From contig NW_004797523.1 of the NCBI RefSeq assembly GCF_000002075.1, positions 516,322-572,893 of the forward strand: DNA of 56,572 nt, given 5' to 3'. Positions 52,801 through 56,572 of the stretch are shown piece after piece. Made by a program: the position numbers and the translations under genes. The DNA is from Aplysia californica (taxonomy: Eukaryota > Mollusca > Gastropoda > Aplysiida > Aplysiidae). The first letter of the stretch is position 1; every line of letters begins with the position of its first letter. The notes under the pieces are model-generated. The model was not told the DNA's origin, did no database searches, and saw only the letters and a list, made by a program, of their open reading frames with translations.

Positions 52801-54334
52801 CATGAACACACAGAAGATACACATACACACACACATAATATACATACACAGGCAGTGGGCTTTCGTGGCCTAGAAGTTAAGGTGTTCGCCTCTCATTCAA
52901 AGGTCCCGGGTTCAAATCCGGGTAGCGACGGAAAATGTTCTTCTCTCAAATTTTCTCCTTTCCTACTCTCTAGCAATGTTCTGTCATCTGCTTTTGACTC
53001 CGCTTTCTGACCCCCACCCCCTCACCTCCTTTGCCCCCTCTTCTGGGCTACTGACTCTTTCTGCAGCCTTTCTACCGCTACTCCCTGGCTCCTTCTTACT
53101 GCTGTCTTTCAGCCACAACCCTGATCTTATGGTAAGTAAGATCTACACCTAGCCTTCTTGGACCAGGGTGGAAAACCTCAGTCCAGTGAGTAAGTTGTGC
53201 ACTTTAAAGATCCCTTAGAGGTCGAAAATCGATCAGAGTAGGCTTCAGCCACCACCCGGGCAAAATTCAACATTTCCTACCAACTGAAAATGTTTGGTGT
53301 GTCTCACACGCTCATATGACCTTATGCAATTGCGAGCGCCGTAAAACACTTACACACATATATATTTAGCTTCTTTTGTTATTTTTTAAGCTTCAATAAA
53401 TCAAATATATATTCTTACATTTTTCCAGTGATCCGGTATCTTACAGATTGAGTAGCCTAGAAGCCTATTCATGATATATCTGTGTCTAGTGTTCTAGCTT
53501 GATATAACCATTGTGTCTAGTGTTCTAGCTTGATATAACCATTGTGTCTAGTGTTCTAGCTTGATATAACCATTGTGTCTAGTGTTCTAGCTTGATATAA
53601 CCATTGTGTCTAGTGTTCTAGCTTGATATAACCATTGTGTCTAGTGTTCTAGCTTGATATAACCATTGTGTCTAGTGTTCTAGCTTGATATAACCATTGT
53701 GTCTAGTGTTCTAGCTTGATATAACCATTGTGTCTAGTGTTCTAGCTTGATATAACCATTGTGTCTAGTGTTCTAGCTTGATATAACCATTGTGTCTAGT
53801 GTTCTAGCTTGATATAACCATTGTGTCTAGTGTTCTAGCTTGATATAACCATTGTGTCTAGTGTTCTAGCTTGATATAACCATAGTTCAAACCACCTACA
53901 AAAAACCCAAACCCTTCCCACCTAAAAACCCTCCCACAAAAACCAACATGATAAAGCTGTGTAGGCCGACCGTTGCAGTGGTGATCAGACAATAAAACAT
54001 TCCTTAACACTTTGCAGCCACACAGCCAGCAGTACAAAATACCCCATCTGGTTGCCCAGCCAAGAGAGTGGCTGCAACAGACTTTTCGGGCCTGGTGTAG
54101 TGACCAGCACAGATAATTGTCACCATCACATTATTGTGGTAGGTGAATGCAAAGTGTTAACGATAAAAGATTTCAACTCACCTCTGGCAGGTCGGCGGAG
54201 ACGTCGTCAAAGAAATCTAGCAAGTCCGGTGGACCTTTGGTCACTTGCGGAGGTGGGACATCTACGGAGTCACTCGTGCTGTTGCCTAGACCAGACAGCA
54301 AGTCCACCTCAGTGGCAGAAAAACCATTCGTTCC
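40682..54334 (-). CDS. CRACD/CRACDL-like actin-regulatory protein, 10 exons, 5' end not found
   Basis: Ten exons read from 54334 down to stop 40684-40682 join in phase to 903 residues. The product is mostly disordered and rich in Pro, Ser, Lys and Glu. Features in order: DLLDFFDD (about 40-47), a basic KHKRLLSKKG...ARRKK block (168-184), GGVKIPGL (about 248-255), a GGPPPPLKPKPDGR proline-rich region (about 424-458), Ser-rich stretches, FGVQLRKV (823-830), then VKWRQQLSNKRR (852-863) and PEWARASIARRKR (880-892) near the C-terminus. From memory, vertebrate CRACD/CRACDL, which bind and inhibit actin capping protein, share the KHK...KK block, an FG(I/V)xLR motif and a C-terminal PAW...LAKRK end. 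The identification rests on this motif order, so it is moderate. Alternatives are RCSD1/CapZIP-like or another Pro-rich capping-protein or SH3-binding adaptor. Exon 4 uses a GC donor. No start codon is visible. Confidence 0.62.
41088..41162 (-). CDS. CRACD-like exon 9: second W-KRR motif
   Basis: Encodes EPEKPKSDSTPEWARASIAR plus RKRLM. Acceptor TTTGATTTCAG, donor ATGG|GTATGT, phases 1 and 1. PEWxRxxxxRRKR resembles the extreme C-terminus of vertebrate CRACD proteins. Confidence 0.8.
41700..41729. repeat. C homopolymer
   Basis: A run of about 29 C; its length in the assembly is likely unreliable. Confidence 0.95.
41778..41965 (+). repeat. tRNA-derived SINE
   Basis: An A-box-like TGTTAGCACAGCTAGTATC and B-box AGTTCGAATTCCC are followed by a body ending GGAGGTCTCACCTCTCAAA, shared with the SINE near 18085. 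Confidence 0.68.
42197..42305 (-). CDS. CRACD-like exon 8: first W-KRR motif
   Basis: Encodes TPQGNNSPSQPKEEDESPVK then WRQQLSNKRRSFVPDK. Acceptor ATCTGGCAG, donor AAAG|GTATGG, phases 0 and 1. Confidence 0.82.
42320..43560. other. Intron sequence, no gene seen
   Basis: A fragment resembling the pogo-like end (CAGTCAAACCTG) lies at about 42722 but has no partner. The rest is AT-rich without recognised features. Confidence 0.45.
43563..43730 (-). pseudogene. Transposon-type helix-turn-helix fragment (DUF4817-like)
   Basis: The - strand frame from ATG 43730 reads MVKISKEQRAFCIEHFLTTN, then SFCKFRARYRNNAEKH and ILQQVAKKRK. The pattern EQRAFxxxHFxxTxSxxxFRxRY...ILxxV matches the short N-terminal helix-turn-helix domain widespread in mobile-element proteins of arthropods and molluscs. 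Only about 55 residues are present and no DDE domain follows. It lies in an intron of the CRACD-like gene on the same strand, but no splice signals suggest it is an exon. Confidence 0.5.
44296..44398. repeat. Tandem duplication of about 50 bp
   Basis: GACAGATCTTCACCTAATGA through CCCGATAAAAGAGACC occurs twice with one or two differences and a two-base length difference in a T run. Confidence 0.9.
44596..44867 (-). CDS. CRACD-like exon 7: FGVQLRKV motif
   Basis: Encodes a Lys/Glu/Ser/Thr-rich linker ending KKPMFGVQLRKVDKK. Acceptor CATCCCCTCAG, donor AAG|GTTGGA (a weak donor, but the phase fits exon 8), phases 1 and 0. Confidence 0.82.
44880..45515. other. Intron sequence, no gene seen
   Basis: Contains C and A runs near 45071-45097. 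No other feature recognised. Confidence 0.6.
45521..46961 (-). CDS. CRACD-like exon 6: large Pro/Ser-rich exon
   Basis: This 1441-bp exon encodes about 480 residues. It opens SFKRAERKHSPERNESSVPG, then Ala/Pro repeats (APAPAPALAPTPA) and a GGPPPPLKPKPDGR block with PSKPVLPSKPKR, which could bind SH3 domains or profilin. A polyserine run, two TGSFR motifs (TTGSFRVDLSKS and PTGSFRSTLGKT), RKSSVSHVESPLEKDRSSS-type phospho-Ser-like sites and two SRDNS motifs follow. Acceptor TTTTATTACAG, donor CTACAG|GTCAGT. The codon composition also keeps the + strand open for about 300 codons, which is a shadow. Confidence 0.9.
47315..47481 (-). CDS. CRACD-like exon 5: Glu/Pro-rich with GGVKIPGL
   Basis: Encodes PRPAKPPAEDKEEEKTAVVE...NKPEEAEPVIKKFAGGVKIP...GLTKSR. 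Acceptor TTTATCCTCAG, donor AGG|GTGAGG, phases 1 and 0. Confidence 0.83.
47955..48178. repeat. Short inverted repeat pair TTTCGAGCATAAC
   Basis: CATTTTCGAGCATAACTTG at 47958-47976 and its inverted form TTTGTTATGCTCGAAAG at 48160-48176 bound about 220 bp. It could be a small foldback element. A 117-codon + frame starts inside and extends beyond it without recognisable homology. Confidence 0.45.
48412..48712. repeat. Local direct duplication, copy 1
   Basis: About 300 bp from GGTTATGTTCGAAAGATAT through CATGCTTATGTTTGAAAATT recur in copy 2 (48770-49515) at high similarity. Confidence 0.88.
48770..49515. repeat. Local direct duplication, copy 2, interrupted by a MITE
   Basis: The left side is GGTTTTGTTCGAAAGATAT and the right side resumes TTATATTTTGCAGAG, then AGTAAAATGTGAATAAAGTG and on to CATGCTTATGTTTGAAAATT. 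Removing 48789-49221 restores alignment with copy 1. Confidence 0.88.
48789..49221 (+). mobile_element. 430-bp MITE family 'GTGG', copy 5
   Basis: Ends TGTGAGGCAGCGTGGTGGAA and TTCCACCACGCTGCCTCACA are perfect inverted repeats over at least 20 bp. It sits in a duplicated host segment whose other copy shows the empty site (GAAAGATATTTGG). This is the best-preserved end pair of the family in the window. Confidence 0.93.
49776..49905. repeat. (GT)n then (GA)n microsatellites
   Basis: GT repeats at 49777-49812, then GA-rich repeats at about 49820-49895. Frames through it are repeat artefacts. Confidence 0.93.
49993..50146 (-). CDS. CRACD-like exon 4: basic KHK...RRKK block
   Basis: Encodes IPDSSQLNFDLSKHKRLLSK then KGSIARRKKPSRAAIL. 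The basic block resembles the capping-protein-interacting segment of CRACD proteins (from memory, KHK...KKxRxSKKHRR). Acceptor TTCTCTTTACAG. The donor is ACAG|GCAAGT, a non-canonical GC donor with an otherwise ideal consensus; phase 1 matches the next exon. Confidence 0.8.
50215..50350. repeat. Trinucleotide repeats (GAT/AAT/ACT)
   Basis: GATGATGAT, AATAATAAT and ACTACTACT runs. Non-coding intron sequence. Confidence 0.92.
50482..50541 (-). CDS. CRACD-like exon 3: short 20-codon exon
   Basis: Encodes METQAPYNPDQDMLDFSVVA. Acceptor CTTCGTAG (weak), donor GCC|GTAAGT (strong), both phase 0. Being a multiple of three it could be skipped without a frame change. Its internal Met could serve as an alternative start. 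Confidence 0.7.
50681..50850 (-). mobile_element. SINE type C copy 4 (intronic)
   Basis: AAGTGTTTTACGGCACTTGC, GAAGATTAGAAGTGTTACAA, AAATGTCTGATAGGAAAGAA and CCTGCCAACCACC in the type C order. Confidence 0.78.
51003..51200 (-). mobile_element. SINE type C copy 5, diverged (intronic)
   Basis: TAGAGATTTATGGAACTCAT, AAAATTAGAGGTTTTACTGG, GATGTTTGGCTGGAAAGAAA and GACCCGCCAACAACCCAC follow the type C order with more substitutions. It extends to a CCAACCACGAGTCAG segment. Confidence 0.65.
51365..51500. repeat. 32-bp minisatellite, about 4 copies
   Basis: The unit GGACACAAATCAACAAACAA plus AACAGCACCATT repeats without change in the core copies. Diverged relatives (CATCACAGGACACAAA) flank it to about 51620. 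Confidence 0.93.
51651..52050 (-). mobile_element. SINE type B copy (intronic)
   Basis: From TTTTAGTAAAGGTTTTACGG through GCACCCCGGAAATAGCGGG to CACTTCAGTCAGTAGCACCG. Nearly full length with both conserved ends. Confidence 0.87.
52210..52461 (-). CDS. CRACD-like exon 2: acidic linker
   Basis: These 84 codons encode VSSFTTPSDNQTDETDGPVS then an acidic, Val/Glu/Ser-rich stretch ending KENREIVQ. Acceptor TATCATTTCAG, donor CAG|GTTTGT, both phase 0. Membership depends on phase and on sharing the acidic linker character; no motif is diagnostic. Confidence 0.72.
52512..52535 (+). repeat. Single mariner-like terminal repeat ACAGGGTGTCCAAAAAG
   Basis: CAGGGTGTCCAAAAAG after an AT microsatellite resembles the ends of many mariner-type elements. 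No inverted partner was found, so only a solo end is reported. Confidence 0.35.
52856..53355 (+). mobile_element. tRNA-derived SINE type A, full structure (intronic)
   Basis: The head (52856-52932) has A-box-like TCGTGGCCTAGAAGTTAAGG and a perfect B-box arm CCCGGGTTCAAATCCGGG. A 350-bp body follows, with GTAAGATCTACACCTAGCC and GAGTAGGCTTCAGCC. It ends with the shared tail CTCATATGACCTTATGCAAT then GCGAGCGCCGTAAAAC. A second copy is inverted at 54475-54935. Confidence 0.87.
53481..53883. repeat. 31-bp minisatellite, 13 copies
   Basis: The unit TGTGTCTAGTGTTCTAGCTT plus GATATAACCAT repeats 13 times; I see no differences between units. It lies in an intron of the CRACD-like gene. Absence of divergence suggests very recent expansion, or an assembly-collapsed longer array. 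Confidence 0.97.
54008..54156. mobile_element. piggyBac-type MITE (CACTTTGC ends), copy 2
   Basis: Starts CACTTTGCAGCCACACAGCC and ends GAATGCAAAGTG between TTAA at 54004-54007 and 54157-54160. It is the same family as 14695-14859. It begins about 20 bp inside the intron from the donor of CRACD-like exon 1. Confidence 0.87.
54182..54334 (-). CDS. CRACD-like first recognised exon: DLLDFFDD motif
   Basis: These 51 codons encode GTNGFSATEVDLLSGLGNST then PPPQVTKGPPDLLDFFDDVS. Acceptor CCTCCAAACCAG, donor GAG|GTGAGT, both phase 0. The DLL and DLLDFF acidic-hydrophobic motifs resemble adaptor-binding or LD-type short motifs. No start codon precedes it, so at least one upstream exon exists to the right. 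Confidence 0.72.
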
Positions 54335-54474
54335 CTGGTTTGGAGGATACAAGAATGAATCTCATTAGTTTGTTTTTTAATCTAGGTGTCCTAACGCCTA
54401 TAAATTTAAAAAAAAAAAAAAAAAAACCCAACCCAAAACAATCTTTTACAAAACCTCCACCTCTGTGGCATGTT

Positions 54475-54935
54475 TGTTTTAGTAAGGTTTTGCGGCGCTT
54501 GCAACTGAATAAGGTCATATGAGCCCCAAGGGGTGGATGTCAACAGAGAAATCCAAATGAGGAATCAGGCTTACTCTGCTCACCTCTCCAGCCTCAACAG
54601 CACAAAATCTACTTTGACGATTAAGGCACCCCGAGAAAGCTAGGTGTAGATCTTTCCTACCAGAAGATCAGGGTTGAAAGAGCGGTAAGAATGAGCCAAA
54701 CAGTTGCAGTAGAAAGGCTGCAGAAAGAGTCAGGAGCCCAGAGGAGGGGGCAAAGGAGGTGAAAGGGTGGGGGGAGAAAGCGGAGTCGAAAGCAGACGAC
54801 AGAACATCATTGGTAGAGAGCAGGAAAGGAGGCGAAAGGAGACAATTTTAGAGAAAAAAAGTTTCCGTCACTACTCGGATTCGAATGAGAGGCGAACACC
54901 TTAACCTCTCGGCCACGAGAGCCCCCAGGTGGGAT
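54475..54935 (-). mobile_element. SINE with type A head and type B-like tail
   Basis: On the - strand it starts GGGGGCTCTCGTGGCCGAGA with GTTAAGGTGTTCGCCTCTCA, runs through the type A body, then enters the type B 3' region (GGGGTGCCTTAATCGTCAAA, GAGGTGAGCAGAGTAAGCCT). It ends in the common tail CTCATATGACC...GCAAGCGCCGCAAAACC. Confidence 0.82.
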
Positions 54936-54939
54936 TGTG

Positions 54940-55120
54940 TACCCGACTATACACGGGGAACGATCTTGTCAGCGTTTTAGTGTTTAGCCAGCAAGTTGCA
55001 CCGTATGCTTCCCGCGAAGCCGAGAATGTTTCTGAGTGTTCTAGTATTTGCTGGAGTGATAATTAATTATAATTATAGACGTAAAGCGCAAAGAGCATGC
55101 TGTATCAAGCTAAACGTTAT
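54940..55120 (+). repeat. SINE tail fragment (GCGCAAAGAGC type)
   Basis: GCCGAGAATGTTTCTGAGTG and GTAAAGCGCAAAGAGCATGC recur from 32490-32600, followed by AT-rich trinucleotide-like sequence. The head is unclear. Confidence 0.55.
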
Positions 55121-55185
55121 TATTGTTCACATTACTGTTCATTTATATTATGCATGTGATTGTGAGTCTGTTTGCGAGTGCAAGT

Positions 55186-55275
55186 ATACAGCGTGTGTGT
55201 GCATGTTTGTGTGTGTGTGTGGGGGGGGGGGGGGGGTGCGTGTGTGTGTACGTGTGTACGTGTGTACGTGGTGAA
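55186..55275. repeat. (GT)n and G homopolymer
   Basis: GT repeat interrupted by a G run at about 55221-55236. Confidence 0.93.
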
Positions 55276-55364
55276 ACACCAAACCAATGTGCCAGGATCT
55301 GGACAATAAAGATGTATCTTATCTTATCTTATCTGAACTTATCTAAGCGCAGTATGAATACACT

Positions 55365-55551
55365 GATAAGGGTGATAATGGTGGTAATGATAATGATGAT
55401 GGTGATGATGATGATGAAGATGATGATTGTTTAAAATGTTCCTGATGAAGCCGTACAGCGAAACGTTGAATCTATTATATATTTTGAAAATCCTACCAAG
55501 TTTCAACTTTCTAAATTCTCTGTTTACGACGACGATGACGACGACGACGAC

Positions 55552-55584
<33 letters not shown>

Positions 55585-55600
55585 TGATGATAATGACCAT
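55365..55600. repeat. (GAT)n/(GAC)n trinucleotide tracts
   Basis: GATGATGGT-type repeats near 55378-55428 and GACGACGAT to GATGATGAT near 55528-55590. Met-rich or Asp-rich frames here are artefacts. Confidence 0.92.
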
Positions 55601-55758
55601 TATTATGGAGTTCAGCACGATACAACTAAGTTAACAATTTGCATTCATGTTGGGAAGAGGCGTAATTCAAACAGAAGAAGCCACAGTCGAATGCCACTCG
55701 GAGGATAGGCCATGACCGCATATTCAAGTATTGGGTTACAATAATAATGATTATACGA

Positions 55759-55878
55759 GGCCGGCCCAGCGGCCGTGTCGTTCTATTTGGCCGAGCCAGC
55801 GGCTGTGTCGTTCTATATGGCCGGGCCAGCGGCTGTGTCGTTATATACGGGCATGTTGAGCGGTTGTGTTGTTATTTA
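55759..55878. repeat. 30-bp GC-rich minisatellite, 4 copies
   Basis: The unit GGCCGGCCCAGCGGCYGTGT (Y is C or T) plus CGTTCTATAT in four copies with increasing divergence to the right. GC-rich compared with its AT-rich flanks. Confidence 0.9.
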
Positions 55879-55886
55879 TATAATAT

Positions 55887-56345
55887 TGTCACCACGAGGT
55901 AGAATCAGGCGCTCGTCAATTTTGGGGCACACGGGGTAATTGGCATCGTCTTAAAGTCTGTTCGTTTGTTTTCCTTTTAGTGAAAAAATACCCAACGATG
56001 TTGAAAAGAAGTTTAAGTATTTGCGATAGAAGGATGTCAGGGTCGCCTTGTTTCAGAGGCATCATTAGAGAGAAAATGGCTGCCACAGTTTGGTAACTTC
56101 AATAGCCTGAGAGTCCTTGGAAACTGAAAATTTACATTTTTTGTGCTTTTAATCAAGGTTTTTCCGTAAAATTCATACAGCTATGAGTTTTGAGAAGGAC
56201 ATAAAAGGTTTTGACCGCCCCCCGCCCCCCACCAAAAAAACAACCCCCAGACAAAAAGAAAAAAATCGCTCACCGGCCCAAAAAGTGCCAATCTCTTTGA
56301 TTTTATTATCTAGACGAGCGCCTGATTTCACCACGATGCCTCACA
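55887..56345 (-). mobile_element. 430-bp MITE family 'GTGG', copy 6
   Basis: Ends TTGTCACCACGAGGTAGAAT then CAGGCGCTCGTCAA, and GACGAGCGCCTGATTTCACC then ACGATGCCTCACA. The left end lacks a few bases of the family consensus. The interior has a C/A run near 56216-56245. Confidence 0.87.
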
Positions 56346-56410
56346 ATGGGCGTGTTGACACAGCTGGGGGGCAAAGGGTATGGCAGTCAGCTCAAGCGTG
56401 GAGATCTATT

Positions 56411-56412
<2 letters not shown>

Positions 56413-56462
<50 letters not shown>

Positions 56463-56572
56463 GTTTGTGTGTGTATGTGAGTGTGTATGTGTGTGTGTTT
56501 GTGTGTTTTTTGTGTGTATGTGAGTGTGTGTGCTGTGTATGTGTGTGTGCTGTGTATGTGTGTGTGTGTGTG
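56413..56572. repeat. (GT)n microsatellite at window end
   Basis: GT repeats with AT, TT and GC interruptions run to the last base of the window. Confidence 0.95.

Noticed and set aside
52856-52932. Functional tRNA gene
   Set aside because: A and B boxes are good, but the acceptor stem does not pair convincingly, a 350-bp SINE body follows, and a second copy with the same body exists at 54475-54935.

Overview
This window reads as animal nuclear DNA, most likely a mollusc and probably a gastropod. That placement is an inference from gene structure and repeat style, not a database match. Genes are split by GT-AG introns. The DNA is AT-rich and full of microsatellites, tRNA-derived SINEs, LINE scraps and short inverted-repeat transposons. 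There is one assembly gap (30156-30588). I see no prokaryotic, viral or LTR-type genes.

Two host genes can be supported, facing each other tail to tail about 26 kb apart. On the + strand, four exons between 8306 and 14694 encode a voltage-gated proton channel (Hv1/HVCN1). From the first visible ATG it is 281 residues, with the S1 aspartate, the S4 RxxRxxR helix, the following Asn and a C-terminal coiled coil. On the - strand, ten phase-consistent exons from 54334 down to 40682 encode at least 903 residues of a Pro/Ser/Lys-rich, mostly disordered protein. A basic KHK...RRKK block, an FGVQLRKV motif and two W-x(n)-KRR motifs near the C-terminus resemble the vertebrate actin-capping-protein regulators CRACD/CRACDL. 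Its 5' end lies outside the recognised exons. The two genes have no evident functional link.

Layout: 1-8000 is non-coding and holds AGATCT-rich palindromic DNA, a long inverted repeat with GT/AG microsatellites inside, a LINE scrap and a truncated Tc1-like transposase. 8000-15500 is the Hv1 gene; its introns carry SINEs, an intact-ended hAT-type element with an 8-bp target duplication, and two head-to-head LINE fragments. Its stop codon lies in a TTAA target site of a short piggyBac-type element. 15500-40600 is a transposon field without a recognised host gene. It holds pogo-like elements, most copies of a 430-bp inverted-repeat family (six in the window), a 250-bp family (five copies), three SINE types sharing a tail, minisatellites and two clear nested TTAA insertions. 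40680-54340 is the CRACD-like gene, whose introns carry more of the same. 54340-56572 holds SINEs, microsatellites and the last 430-bp element.

The most informative structure is the stratigraphy. Several elements sit inside others at sites whose empty or complete form can be read from another copy in the window, so the order of insertion can be deduced directly.
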